From the NCBI RefSeq assembly GCF_015206895.1, contig NZ_JADEXU010000061.1, forward strand, positions 1 to 43,572: 43,572 nucleotides of DNA, written 5' to 3'. This document shows, piece by piece, positions 33,426-43,269 of this stretch. The DNA comes from Nostoc sp. LEGE 12450. Its GTDB lineage: Bacteria; Cyanobacteriota; Cyanobacteriia; Cyanobacteriales; Nostocaceae. Below the pieces are notes generated by a model. The model did no database searches. It was not told where the DNA came from and was given only the letters and a program-made list of their open reading frames with translations. Each line of letters starts with the position of its first letter. Positions within the stretch are counted from its first letter, which is position 1. Position numbers and translations under genes: made by a program.

Positions 33426-33444
33426 TTATCAAATTTTTTGATAA
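33426..33444. promoter_or_regulatory. 19-bp palindrome in the rep leader
   Basis: TTATCAAATTTTTTGATAA is an 8-3-8 perfect inverted repeat in an AT-rich stretch. With the palindrome at 33362 it makes 33019-33550, which has no gene, a candidate operator or replication origin region. Confidence 0.45.
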
Positions 33445-33550
33445 GTAAAAATTTTCAACAAGCAAAACAGTAAATCTCGTAGATATAAGGTGTAGCAGCG
33501 CGATAACCCCCTCCAGATACTGAAAACCAAAGTATTTGAGGGAAAAATCC

Positions 33551-36500
33551 GTGATTAATAGCAACTACGTACTTCAACCACATGAAGTTATGGGTGGGTT
33601 CGAGATGATGTCTCGCCCCTCTCACATAGAAGTCAACCATTGGAATGAATGGTTAACCAGTGCTGTTGACCCAAAGTTAACAGCTTTAAATGTCCGTTCT
33701 CTATCGGGGACATCAATATATGAATATCTATTATGCGCCCTACCTCAAACTGCCAGACGTAACGATGGGCGACTGCGTGATGGGTACTTGAAACGATATG
33801 CCCACGCGGAAGCCGGTGCATGGTGGGTTAGCGGACTTGACCCCCTTAATGATTGGTTGGCGATGGACTGGGGACGGATGAAACCAGATTACCCGCGCCT
33901 CGAATGGGACAAGACTACACAGCAGCAAACTCAAAAGCCAGTCAAGTACGAATCACCACCCAAAACTCCCAACCGAGTTACCTACTTGAGAATGCCCCTA
34001 CATTTATGGCGATTGGTATCACTTCGCTATAACGTGCCGATGCCAGAACATATTACCATTACCTCGGAGGGAGAGGCGTTAGGTTTTTGGGCTTGGGTAA
34101 TGGCACATCCCGAAATTCCTGTAATCCTTACAGAGGGCGAAAAGAAGGGTGGTTGTCTCCTAACTTTGGGCTTTGTGGCGATCGCACTGCCTGGAATCTG
34201 GAATGGTCGAGTGGGCAAAGAGGATTTAGAAAGACTACACCCTGATTTAGTCCCAATGACTCAAAAGGGGCGTAAATTCGTTGTTCTATTCGACTACGAA
34301 AGCAAACCCAAAACCAAACAGCAGATTTTTCAAGCTACACGCCGCACAGCTTCTGCAATTGTAGAACTTTGCTGCCAGTGTGAAGTAGCGCTTCTGCCAG
34401 GGCCAGAGAAAGGAATTGACGATTGGGTTGTAGTTTTGGGTAAAAAGGCGGATAAAGCCGTCACCACAATGATTGCTGATGCCTTGAGAATCAGCGAGTA
34501 CAAGCAAAGATTTTTCATTAACCGAGCTAGGGGACTTTACAAGTACAAGCCCGATGTGACAGTTAATACCCGTTATCTCTCACTTGCGATCCACTCCCTA
34601 CCTCAATCGGGGTTAGTTGGTTTGGTTTCCGACATGGGAACAGGAAAGACTGAAATTTTGGCAGTTCTCAGAAGAGAGAACCCCCAACTCAGTTTTTTGA
34701 ACAATGGGCATCGGGTTACTTTGCTCAAGAATCTCAGCGATCGCTTACAAACAGCAATGTACTCCGCGATTTCTTGCGGGGATTGGGGTCAGGTAAAAGC
34801 TCTCAGCATTACCGTGGATTCTCTGTATAAAATGGCAAATGATTTACAGGCTTACGATATTCTATTTATTGATGAAGCCTGCCAGTATCTCGCTCACTTG
34901 CTCAAGTCCAAAACTTGCAAGGAACACAGGGGGGCGATTCTGGAAGTATTGGAGTATCTGGTTTACAACGCCAAGCTGGTTGTTTTAGCTGATGCTCACC
35001 TCGATGATTTGACCATTGAGTTTTTCATGAATTTGCGACCGGCTGGTGAAAAACCGTACATCATCAAAAACCTGTATCGCTCAGGTGGTCGTCAAGTTCA
35101 TTGGTACGAGGGGAGAAACAGCAGCGCAATCGTTGCCGAGTTTCACGCTCAACTGATGTTGGGCAAAAAACTGATGATGGTCAGTGACAGTAAGCGCTTC
35201 ATCAAAAAGTTAGAACGAGCGCTCAATGATGGTTCCGCAATTGATGATAGCGACGAAACACCGGAATCAGCCGAAGACCGCAAGTTACGGGTGTGGGCTA
35301 TTCACTCGGAAAATAGCGGTTCTGAAGAGAATGTGATTTTCATTAGGGAGATTAACATTGCCATTAAGGATCTTGACGCTTTTTTAATTACTCCCAGTCT
35401 CAGTTCAGGGGTTGACATTTCCAGCTATCATTTTGATGCCGTGTTTGGTGTATTTCATGCTGTCTCGCAGTCGGCTACAGAATGCGCCCAGCAATTATGG
35501 CGGTATCGTCCCAATGTCCCCATGTACGTTTGGGTGGCTCCGCGTCCTCCCTTTGGTTACGCCGAAACCAATGCCCGTCGCATCAAGGAAAGGATTCTTC
35601 AAACGAATGAAATGACCGCGTTTCTGATTCGCATTAACCGGGAAACAGGCAAACGTGGGGCTGAGAAGGATTGGGCATTAGATGCCAGTTGTCAGATTGA
35701 AGGGCAACGGAATTGGTCGATTAACAATTTACGGGCCGATTTGCGATCGCTCCTCTCAGAAATGGGCAATACTATTGCGCCTGTGGGTGATGCAACCGAT
35801 GAGGGGGCTTCCCGGTGGATGAAGGCTGCGGGGATTGCCATCGATGAGGAGCATTACCGCAAAGTTGCTAACGCCAAAGATATTGACAGAAGGACTTATG
35901 CGGCTAGGCAGCATCAAGACTATCTCAAACCAGAAGAGGTTTTGGAATGTGAGAAGTTCCGCATACAGGATACTTATGGCATGAGCGTTACCCCGGAATT
36001 GGTTGAGCAAGATGACTCTGGGCGGTTAATTAAGAAGATAGTCGCACTGGAGGCAATTTTAGCTGACCCTGGGGAAATGGTCACTGATGACCAGGGGCGG
36101 GAGTTTGTTCCACCGCCGGCTATTGTTGCCGAACGCGATAAATCAGAACGCGATCGCTTGGCTATCTGCACAGACTGGAGTAACCATTCTACCTCCTGGC
36201 TTATGCGTCATCGGCTGGGATTGAGGGCGGTGTTGATGGATCTCATGTCTGGGGTTGAGATTAAAGGGGACGAAGCGATGATTCAAGTTTTAGCAGAGTT
36301 CTCAAAACGCAATGCATCTCACGTTAAAGGTATCCTCAACCTGACCATTCCCCTCGATGAATCTCCTATGTGGATTTTGGGGCAGTATCTCGCTCAACTC
36401 GGACTGTCCACCGAATCACGGCGACCGCTTGAAGATGGTAAGCGCGTTAGGTACTATCGGCTCAATACTGAGGCTGTAGAGTTTGCCCAGAAGGTATTAG

Positions 36501-36883
36501 AGTATCGGCTTCGTCAACGGGAAGAGAGGGAACGAAAGCGGCAAGAGTCACTTGAGCGAGATGCGGCTTACGCAGCTAGAATGCAGTCTCAGTATGGGAT
36601 TAACTCGCCGTCCACACCCCCCATTAATGAAGATGGAAGTAATAATCGGGGGGGTATGGACACAGATGAAGAATCCAGTGATTCTTGGTGGGAGCGGGTC
36701 AAATATTATGCTCAGTTGGCAATTGAGCGGGTTGAATATGGGGTGGAGTCAGTTAAAGAATTACTCAGTACATTAACGATTGATGAGCGGTGGGGCGTGA
36801 TCTTCAAGTTTGAGGATATTGACCCGAACAAGTTTGCTCAACTGGTGGACGGAGCGCCCGATTGGGTGGAATGGATGGCGTGA
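33551..36883 (+). CDS. CyRepA1-type plasmid replication protein (TOPRIM primase plus helicase)
   Basis: I choose the GTG at 33551, with GAGGG nine bases upstream, giving about 1110 residues; a TTG at 33536 has no site. Residues about 185-300 are a DUF3854/TOPRIM-like domain ([32 protein letters not shown]). A superfamily-2-like helicase follows: Walker [10 protein letters not shown] (about 360-368) and ILFIDEACQ (about 437-445). The C-terminal third is charged and helical. This architecture is that of large replication proteins on cyanobacterial plasmids, which are thought to prime and unwind at the origin. Confidence 0.85.
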   Translation: MINSNYVLQPHEVMGGFEMMSRPSHIEVNHWNEWLTSAVDPKLTALNVRSLSGTSIYEYLLCALPQTARRNDGRLRDGYLKRYAHAEAGAWWVSGLDPLNDWLAMDWGRMKPDYPRLEWDKTTQQQTQKPVKYESPPKTPNRVTYLRMPLHLWRLVSLRYNVPMPEHITITSEGEALGFWAWVMAHPEIPVILTEGEKKGGCLLTLGFVAIALPGIWNGRVGKEDLERLHPDLVPMTQKGRKFVVLFDYESKPKTKQQIFQATRRTASAIVELCCQCEVALLPGPEKGIDDWVVVLGKKADKAVTTMIADALRISEYKQRFFINRARGLYKYKPDVTVNTRYLSLAIHSLPQSGLVGLVSDMGTGKTEILAVLRRENPQLSFLNNGHRVTLLKNLSDRLQTAMYSAISCGDWGQVKALSITVDSLYKMANDLQAYDILFIDEACQYLAHLLKSKTCKEHRGAILEVLEYLVYNAKLVVLADAHLDDLTIEFFMNLRPAGEKPYIIKNLYRSGGRQVHWYEGRNSSAIVAEFHAQLMLGKKLMMVSDSKRFIKKLERALNDGSAIDDSDETPESAEDRKLRVWAIHSENSGSEENVIFIREINIAIKDLDAFLITPSLSSGVDISSYHFDAVFGVFHAVSQSATECAQQLWRYRPNVPMYVWVAPRPPFGYAETNARRIKERILQTNEMTAFLIRINRETGKRGAEKDWALDASCQIEGQRNWSINNLRADLRSLLSEMGNTIAPVGDATDEGASRWMKAAGIAIDEEHYRKVANAKDIDRRTYAARQHQDYLKPEEVLECEKFRIQDTYGMSVTPELVEQDDSGRLIKKIVALEAILADPGEMVTDDQGREFVPPPAIVAERDKSERDRLAICTDWSNHSTSWLMRHRLGLRAVLMDLMSGVEIKGDEAMIQVLAEFSKRNASHVKGILNLTIPLDESPMWILGQYLAQLGLSTESRRPLEDGKRVRYYRLNTEAVEFAQKVLEYRLRQREERERKRQESLERDAAYAARMQSQYGINSPSTPPINEDGSNNRGGMDTDEESSDSWWERVKYYAQLAIERVEYGVESVKELLSTLTIDERWGVIFKFEDIDPNKFAQLVDGAPDWVEWMA

Positions 36884-37182
36884 TAGTCCCGTTTCTCAAT
36901 AAGTGCGATGCCTGCGCTTCTTGAAGCCGAAGCACTTGGGGGCGAGTTGCTTTAAGGCTCAAGTCTTTGTGTGTTCAGCTTTCGCTGGGATGTCGTTTTA
37001 ACCCTTAAATCCCGACATTTTCACCCAGAGGTGACAGCATCACTAAGCTTGCCGCTACCCCCAACACCTGCTATAGTCCAAACCAAACCTGCTGCTTAGA
37101 TTTAATGGGGCTAATTGAAAATGACATCTCCATAGTTATGCCCTTTGAAGATTCTGAAGGTAGGACATAAGGAGAACCATAA
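36884..37182. other. Gene-free stretch with a short recombinase remnant
   Basis: No gene. About 45 bases at 37029-37072 (GGTGACAGCATCACTAAGC and onward to ACACCTGCTATAG) resemble the minus-strand 3' end of the recombinase pieces at 40020-40640. Confidence 0.35.
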
Positions 37183-38862
37183 TTGGTAAATAAAGAGCAT
37201 TATGCTCGGCTGAGAGAAGGTGTGCAAGTTTGGAATGATTGGAGAGCTAACAATTTAAAAATAATTCCTGACCTCAAGGGGGCTAAGTTCAATGGGACTT
37301 ACCTCAGTGGCGTTAACCTTAGTGGGGCTGACCTCAGTGGGGCTGACCTCGGTAGGGCTAACCTCGGTAGGGCTAACCTCAGTTGGGCTAACCTCAGCAA
37401 AGCTGACCTCAGCAAAGCTGACCTCAGTGGCGTTAACCTCAGTTGGGCTAACCTCAGCAAAGCTGACCTCAGTGGCGTTAACCTCAGTGGGGCTAACCTC
37501 GGTAAAGCTAACCTCAGTGGCGTTAACCTCAGTGGCGTTAACCTCGGTAAAGCTAACCTCAGTGGCGTTAACCTCAGTGGGGCTGACCTCAGTGGCGTTA
37601 ACCTCAGTGGCGTTAACCTCAGTGGATTTGACCTCAGTGGATTTGACCTCAGCAAAGCTGACCTCAACAAAGCTAACCTTCGAAAAGCTAACCTCAGTGG
37701 CGTTAACCTCAGTGGGGCTGACTTCAGTGGGACTGACCTCAGCAAAGCTAACCTCAGTGGGGCTAACCTTAGTGGGACTAACCTCAGTGGGACTAACCTC
37801 AGCAAAGCTAACCTCAGTGGCGTTAACCTCAGTGGGACTAACCTCAGTGGGACTAACCTCAGCGGATTTGACCTCAGTGGACTTGACCTGAGCAGGGCTA
37901 ACCTCAACATGGCTAACCTCAGTAAAACTCAGGCATTGGGAACAGAGTTTACAGATGCAAAGTTTACAGGAGCTTGTTTGGAAGACTGGAATATTAACTC
38001 TGCTACAAAGTTAAATAACATTGATTGCCAGTATGTTTACTTGAAAAGTAACGAACAAGAACGCCGTCCAAGTAGCAGAGACTTTGCACCTGGGGAGTTT
38101 AGCAAGGTAATCCAAAAAGCTTTAAACACAGTTGACTTATTTTTTACTGATGGCATTGACTGGAAAGCTTTTCTTCTCGCCTTTCAAGAACTACAGGCTG
38201 AATATGGTGAAGAAAACTTATCAGTCCAAGCGATTGAAAAGAAAAGCGGTGGCGCGTTTGTAATTCGGCTAGAAGTTCCACCAGAAGCTAATAAAGCAGA
38301 TATTGAAAGTCAGGCTAAAGCATTATATGAAATCCAACTAAAAGCGCTGGAAGCAAGGTATCATGCTGAACTACAAGCTAAGGATGAACAGATAATAACT
38401 CATCGTCAGCATAATGCTAGTTTGGAAAACATCATTAATATGTTAGGAAGTAGACCTATTGAAAATATTATTACTGTTACAGCTAACGCGGAGAATAATT
38501 CAGTGTCAGAAACCTTCAACAATAATTTTAATCAACCTAATATCGCTAACTTTGCAAATAAAAATCAGGATGATGCACGTCAACAAGCTAATCAAAATAT
38601 CTACCAGTCACAGCAAAATCAGAATTTGGATGGAACCAAAAAGGAAATTCAGCAACTTCTTAATCAACTAGCTCAAACTAATCCAACAACAGACGTAGTT
38701 ACAGAAGCGATTCATCAAAAAATTAAAACCGATCCAACTTTCAAAGCTAGGTTGCTAGCCGCACTGAAAGCAGGAGGTCTGGAAGCGTTGAAGGCAATAT
38801 TTAACCATCCAGCCTTTAGTATTCCGCTTGAAACAATAAAAGGATATTTGGAAGCCGAATAA
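37183..38862 (+). CDS. Pentapeptide-repeat protein with C-terminal helical module
   Basis: A 559-residue protein starting at a TTG with AAGGAG about ten bases upstream. Residues about 33-250 are some 43 near-perfect A(N/D)LSx pentapeptides, which fold into a right-handed four-sided helix. Residues about 300-420 (DWKAFLLAFQELQAEYGEEN, SGGAFVIRLEVPPEANK, long coiled coil) and the end (TKKEIQQLLNQLAQ, LLAALKAGGLEALKAIFNHP) match a module common in cyanobacterial repeat proteins. Function is unknown; some pentapeptide proteins mimic DNA and protect gyrase, but nothing shows that here. Confidence 0.88.
   Translation: MVNKEHYARLREGVQVWNDWRANNLKIIPDLKGAKFNGTYLSGVNLSGADLSGADLGRANLGRANLSWANLSKADLSKADLSGVNLSWANLSKADLSGVNLSGANLGKANLSGVNLSGVNLGKANLSGVNLSGADLSGVNLSGVNLSGFDLSGFDLSKADLNKANLRKANLSGVNLSGADFSGTDLSKANLSGANLSGTNLSGTNLSKANLSGVNLSGTNLSGTNLSGFDLSGLDLSRANLNMANLSKTQALGTEFTDAKFTGACLEDWNINSATKLNNIDCQYVYLKSNEQERRPSSRDFAPGEFSKVIQKALNTVDLFFTDGIDWKAFLLAFQELQAEYGEENLSVQAIEKKSGGAFVIRLEVPPEANKADIESQAKALYEIQLKALEARYHAELQAKDEQIITHRQHNASLENIINMLGSRPIENIITVTANAENNSVSETFNNNFNQPNIANFANKNQDDARQQANQNIYQSQQNQNLDGTKKEIQQLLNQLAQTNPTTDVVTEAIHQKIKTDPTFKARLLAALKAGGLEALKAIFNHPAFSIPLETIKGYLEAE
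37305..37920 (+). repeat. 15-bp tandem repeats encoding pentapeptides
   Basis: About 40 copies of units such as GGGGCTAACCTCAGT and GGCGTTAACCTCAGT follow without a break. Copies are so alike that other reading frames also stay open on both strands. Low divergence points to recent expansion by slippage or unequal exchange. Confidence 0.9.
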
Positions 38863-39022
38863 ATCATGCTTTGGGTGCGCTAATTTTAGCGAACTACAAA
38901 CATCCATTTCCCGACATCTCACTAAAAATAACGAACAGCTATTTTCACTAGAATCATTTACAAGCACTTGAAGACGCTGGTAATTTAGAGTAACAACTAA
39001 AAATAAGGGTATCAATATCCTG

Positions 39023-39100
39023 GGGACTTCCAAGAAATAAAATATACAAACAAATAAAAATTATTCTAACCGATTGTACATTTTATTTTTGAGAAGTCCC
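39023..39100. mobile_element. 78-bp MITE with 27-bp inverted ends
   Basis: Left end GGGACTTCCAAGAAATAAAA (continuing TATACAA) and right end starting TTGTACATTTTATTTTTGAG (continuing AAGTCCC) are inverted with a few mismatches. It encodes nothing. It is like MITEs spread in Nostoc and Anabaena genomes. The remainder of 38863-39136 has no gene. Confidence 0.75.
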
Positions 39101-39136
39101 TTATTTCATATACAGAGCATCCTCTGATACGTTTGC

Positions 39137-39733
39137 TCAGATTCCTACTTTGGAAAATACCAACGTTATTGTACCAGTAGTCTTGCTTACTCCAACACCA
39201 TCTGAACAACTTGTAGGATTGGGAGCAACAAGCGCAATAGTCCTCCTCACCGCGTAATTTTTGAACTCACCAGAGGTAACTATCCCGTTAGATTCAATAA
39301 TTGTTTGACCTCCAACTACGTTAATTAAGCCAGAGACGAAACGCACTGTACTGGATTGGTTATTGCTCCATTTGTAGGTCAAATCTGATGGGTTAAATGG
39401 AGGTAATAAATCGTTGCATGAGGCTTGTATTGATGGGATTGTCGTTGAGTAAGTTCCTATACGGGTTAGTGTTCCTGAATTAGGAAAAATAGGAAGAAGG
39501 TACACGCAGGAAGTCAACACACCTTCAACGTCAATAGTAGTGGTTTTCTTCTCATTTGTTATGTTTGGAGAATAGCTGGATGTTTGCGCTCCCTGGCAAA
39601 TTAACGCTGGTAAGATTTCGGCATTAGATGCTTGACTAGCAAAACTGAAGTCAATGCCAAGTGTAGCGGCAGCAATAGTGCAGGCTAGTAAGGACACTCG
39701 GCGAAGAGGCTTGATTTTAGCAATAAATATCAT
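39137..39733 (-). CDS. Secreted protein with signal peptide
   Basis: From the ATG at 39733 the protein has about 198 residues: a signal peptide MIFIAKIKPLRRVSLLACTI (continuing to FASQASNA) and then a beta-rich mature part. Conserved-looking blocks are ICQGAQTSSYSP, YKWSNNQSSTVRF, VVGGQTIIESNGIVTSGEF and RRTIALVAPNPTSC. The pattern resembles small secreted beta-sandwich proteins frequent in actinobacteria, so transfer is possible. A longer frame to 39808 is open but would hide the signal peptide. Function is unknown. Confidence 0.65.
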   Translation of the reverse strand: MIFIAKIKPLRRVSLLACTIAAATLGIDFSFASQASNAEILPALICQGAQTSSYSPNITNEKKTTTIDVEGVLTSCVYLLPIFPNSGTLTRIGTYSTTIPSIQASCNDLLPPFNPSDLTYKWSNNQSSTVRFVSGLINVVGGQTIIESNGIVTSGEFKNYAVRRTIALVAPNPTSCSDGVGVSKTTGTITLVFSKVGI

Positions 39734-39970
39734 TGGTCTTTTTAATTTTTGTTCAGTCAAAAGTAGAATTAAGACTTGCTTAAGCTTGATTGCTATCACT
39801 AAATGCAAAGCTAAAGAAAGTATTTTTTAGTATCACTATGTCAATAGAATACTAATGCATCAGACTACTGTATATTAAGCAGCAAGTAAACTGTTTATAT
39901 AAAACATCTTACTTTTCCCACCTTTCCTACTTTTTGATTGATGCGATTAGGCAGTTAAGGTAATTTCCAC

Positions 39971-40563
39971 CTAATGAAAGTAATGTGCATTATTTTCAAA
40001 CCTTTGGTTAGCGTCTAGCTCTACACTATTAGCTACTGGCGACAACATAGCCAAACTCGCCGCCGCTCCTAACACCTGCTCATCGCTTACTTCCAAATAT
40101 CTCTGCAACTGCTCCAGACTCCGATGTCCTGATATCTCCTGAATTACTCTCAGTGGGATGCCAGCATTACTCATCTGGGTTAGTCCCGTCCTTCTAAAGC
40201 TGTGAGTACTCGCGCCGATGATTCCTGCTTGTTTGCAAGCTCCTCTCAAAATCCTAGCGGCTGAGTCTTCGCTGATATGTCCATCACTGCGACCGGGAAA
40301 CAGATAATCATCCCCTGCCAGTGGGTAGTATTCAACCAGTAACCGCCGTAAGTCTTCAATCACTGGTATGGCCCTAGTGGCAAGTTTTCCCTTGGTGTTT
40401 GACTTTCTAATGACAAACTGCGGTCTAACGTTACCCTTGGGTGTGTAGATATCTTGAGTTTGTAGCGTACAGCATTCGCGGATACGGCAAGCACTGAACA
40501 GGCAGACACCGAACAAAGCGCGATCGCGGTTATTGTCTAAGCCATCGCTGAAAATTAGCTGTA
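39971..40563 (-). pseudogene. Tyrosine recombinase lacking its N-terminal half
   Basis: The frame reads IFSDGLDNNRDRALFGVCLF, SACRIRECCTLQTQDIYTP, LATRAIPVIEDLRRLL, THSFRRTGLTQM, SGHRSLEQLQRYLEVSDEQV. R, H-x-x-R, H and Y of the active site are present, but the gene has no start codon upstream and about half the usual length is missing. It could be started at a TTG (40516) to give 181 residues. It belongs to a different recombinase branch from those at 12-19 kb. Confidence 0.8.
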
Positions 40564-40775
40564 TCTAGCTCTATACCTTTAATAGTCACAGGTGACAGCA
40601 TAGCCAACTCGCCGCCGCACCCAACACCTGCTCGTTGCTCACTTCCAAATATTTCTGCAACTGCTCCAAATTCCGATGAAGAGAGATTTCCTGAATTACC
40701 CGCAGTGGTATGCCAGCGTTACTCCTGAAGGGGTGAGCGCGGTACGCCTGAAGCTGTGGGTACTCACGCCACGTC
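40535..40775 (-). pseudogene. 3' remnant of a second recombinase copy
   Basis: On the minus strand this repeats the end of the recombinase at 39971: the reversed sequence encodes YLEVS-EQVLGAAAS and AMLSPVTIKGIELDTANFQRW, matching AMLSPVANSVELDANQRF. Frame breaks occur upstream. The two pieces lie head to tail, so a tandem copy has collapsed. The rest of 40776-41264 has no gene apart from the inverted repeat at 41110. Confidence 0.7.
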
Positions 40776-41109
40776 TAAAATCCCAGTCATTGATGAACCA
40801 CCTGAATCTATTCCTAACCGAGAGCAAGCTGATCAAAAGCATCCCTATTAGAAAATTTTCGTCGCTATTTTCTTGGTATCAAAACAAATCAGCATAGCCC
40901 AATTAAGAGTATGTCATTTCTGTGGCAATTCTCAGTCAAAATAACAGAAAACTCATGGCAATATCGGGCATTTGTCAGTCATTCCCCAGTCACTTCTTAC
41001 CGCTTCTTGGAAGTTCCTGGAACCGATTTTTATGATAAAAACATGGTTAACTCATGGAGTATGTATGGCATACCTGCGGCACTTTAGCGGCAACTGAATT
41101 TTGAATTTT

Positions 41110-41145
41110 GACGCACAGTACGCCATCTTTGGCGGAAAGTTTTTT
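41110..41145. repeat. 36-bp inverted repeat, copy 2 (partner at 1736-1771)
   Basis: GACGCACAGTACGCCATCTT followed by TGGCGGAAAGTTTTT; one mismatch to the reverse of 1736-1771. It lies 120 bases beyond the relaxase stop codon and encodes the same peptide DAQYAIFGGKF on the plus strand. Confidence 0.6.
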
Positions 41146-41264
41146 GGAGCGAAAAATGATGATTTAAGTAAATTTAAAATCACTTGAATCAAAAAGAAGT
41201 ACCAAACAGCTACATTAATACTACAAAAGGGGACTGTACAGTTCACTCTCTTGAACGTTGACTA

Positions 41265-43067
41265 TTAAAGACTCAATTCATCATCCTGCTGGCGTTGCTG
41301 TTGCTGATGCTGTTGCCTTAACTGTCGCCCATAATCGAGTAGCTGCTGATTCCAATCACTGGCTTTAGATTTTTTGATTTGGGACTGTGGTAATAGTTCT
41401 AATACACGCTGTGCTGCCGCATCAGAGCTTTTATCGTTACCAAACGCCACCAGTATATTAGGAACTTTCCGCAATCGCTCAAGCGGTAAGCTCTTGATGT
41501 CATCAATAGCCATATAGACTGTTCGTTCGGGTGGAACATCGCCCCTGATAAGATATTCCAGCATGGCTCTTGAAATAGCATCGATGGGGGACTTACATAG
41601 AATCGCTGTTGAGGTAAAATCATTAGCCTTGCCCCCCAAGTGAAAGTAAAACCAGCTATCATGGCGTTTGGTTCCTTTCTCGTATCCCTTAAAAGTGTTG
41701 TTCTCTCCCCTAGTTCCTCTTAGGAATGCACCGTTACGTTGACCATCAAGATTTCGCATGACAAAAACAGCATTTTGTTGCTGATCAGCGTAAACTAGCC
41801 CCTGGTTATGAAGCATTTGCACACAGTCAGAGCGGATGCCCCGAAATTGAGTGAGGTAATGTTCAACGGCAGACCAATTGTTTCTATCTTCAACGGGTGG
41901 GGTGAATTGGGGACGTGGTTCAGTCTGGATAATGTCAGCTGCCCTATTCTTAACGTGAGCGATCGCTGCTCGTTCTACTCCAGCTTCACCGAATCGCTCA
42001 TGTAACCAGACAACCGCCTGCCGAAAATTGCAGTTGTTAACGTGCATTACCAAATCAATTGCACCACCTGATCCCTTTTGTTGATCGGGGGCAAAGTCGT
42101 AGAATTTGGGCCCATCTATATTAATGATGTGTCCGTGACCCCTCCATTTTCCTTCCTCGTGGTGTAGCCCCAACTCCCAGGCGACATCCTTAACGGCCAA
42201 GTCGCGCAGTTGTTGGGTTTTCAATTCCAGCGATCGTACAATTTCTTCTAACCTTTGTCGTTCCTTCTCACTGGCTCTAGCCCGTTGTTCTGCCCGTTCT
42301 AGTCGCTCTTGCATGAAAGCCCGGTCAGCCAGTTGGTGGTTGAGGACATGGAATTGGTGATCATTCTGAATCCGGGCAACGTAATTTGTAGCTGATTCAA
42401 AAGGTTCGGGTTCAAGTTTTTTATTCGACCAGACGGCAGTGAGGGGTTCACTGTTAACGGCTTGGTAATATTCCTTTACTTTGGTGTGGGTTGCCTTACT
42501 GCCCTTGACCCCTCGTTCAATGCCCAAAGGAGCAAGTGCAGCAGCATAACTGTCTTGGAGTTTGGATAACTTAATGCTGGCAGCGCGACCATTACCCCCA
42601 AACATTTCTTTGTGGCTTAACTGCTTAGTTTTCTCGTTGATGGGTACAACATAGGCATGAATGTGGGGAGTCGCTTCATCCAAATGCAATTCTGCCCTGA
42701 CGCACTTATCACCATAGTTGTTGACTAGCCAACTGCGAGAAGCCTTAACAAAGTCCAACATTCGGGGATTATCCCATTCCCCCGCATTTGATGGATCATC
42801 AGGGCGAAAATATTCAGGCGATGCCGAGAGAAAAATATCGCTACACAGCACGGCATCCTTGCGCGGTTTGTGTAAAGTTGTGTTGGCTATTTTGTTTTTC
42901 ACCAAAACTTCAAGCGGTGAATCATCCTCCATGCCAATCAGCCGGATATTTTTTTTAGTGGTGTCGGCATTTGGGGTATCTTGTAAACGTGCGGTATGCT
43001 TCTCGCTACCGCCAATGTTGCCGAAAGACTTGAGTTTTTCAACGCGCAGAATCGCTAAAGCCACCAT
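41265..43067 (-). CDS. MobV-family relaxase fused to primase-like TOPRIM domain
   Basis: I choose the ATG at 43067 (MVALAILRVEKLKSFG), giving 600 residues; the frame is open to 43310 but that part is repeat-derived. The relaxase has motif HTAR (24-27) and the metal site HLDEATPHIH (128-137), as in Pre/MobM (MobV). A coiled coil (about 245-290) follows, then a CHC2/primase-like segment (about 296-360, GSGGAIDLVMHV) and a DUF3991/TOPRIM region (about 400-570, AILCKSPIDAISRAM). It ends in a Gln-rich tail. It would nick the transfer origin and may prime the complementary strand. Confidence 0.88.
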   Translation of the reverse strand: MVALAILRVEKLKSFGNIGGSEKHTARLQDTPNADTTKKNIRLIGMEDDSPLEVLVKNKIANTTLHKPRKDAVLCSDIFLSASPEYFRPDDPSNAGEWDNPRMLDFVKASRSWLVNNYGDKCVRAELHLDEATPHIHAYVVPINEKTKQLSHKEMFGGNGRAASIKLSKLQDSYAAALAPLGIERGVKGSKATHTKVKEYYQAVNSEPLTAVWSNKKLEPEPFESATNYVARIQNDHQFHVLNHQLADRAFMQERLERAEQRARASEKERQRLEEIVRSLELKTQQLRDLAVKDVAWELGLHHEEGKWRGHGHIINIDGPKFYDFAPDQQKGSGGAIDLVMHVNNCNFRQAVVWLHERFGEAGVERAAIAHVKNRAADIIQTEPRPQFTPPVEDRNNWSAVEHYLTQFRGIRSDCVQMLHNQGLVYADQQQNAVFVMRNLDGQRNGAFLRGTRGENNTFKGYEKGTKRHDSWFYFHLGGKANDFTSTAILCKSPIDAISRAMLEYLIRGDVPPERTVYMAIDDIKSLPLERLRKVPNILVAFGNDKSSDAAAQRVLELLPQSQIKKSKASDWNQQLLDYGRQLRQQHQQQQRQQDDELSL

Positions 43068-43130
43068 TCTTTTTTCTCGGATTTTGCAGTTGTGCCAATA
43101 GGGTGCAAACTCCCCGCAGGGGCGAACGTA

Positions 43131-43202
43131 ACTTTTGCGTTCTGAGCGAAGCGAGGAATGGGCGCAGCCCACCCGCAGGGCGCAAAAGTGTAGTGAGTAC
43201 AC
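43131..43202. promoter_or_regulatory. Hairpin region upstream of the relaxase, possible oriT
   Basis: ACTTTTGCG (43131-43139) and CGCAAAAGT (43181-43189) form a large stem, and GTGTA-GTGAG-TACAC (43188-43202) is a smaller inverted repeat. The latter resembles the MobV nick region of pMV158 (AAGTATAGTGTG/TTATACTT). The surrounding GC-rich sequence is of small-dispersed-repeat type, which weakens the case. Confidence 0.4.
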
Positions 43203-43269
43203 CAACAACATGGTACACCCAAGCGAAATTCTGCGGCAACAGCACCCCCTCCCACTGCAAAGCGACCTC

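Noticed and set aside
37292..37910. Long open frames in the second plus frame and on the minus strand over the pentapeptide gene
   Set aside because: They come only from the 15-bp periodicity and give monotonous Leu/Thr/Ser/Arg sequence; the pentapeptide frame is the coding one.
37305..37920. CRISPR-like array
   Set aside because: Repeats are 15 bases, contiguous and coding, with no unique spacers and no cas genes.
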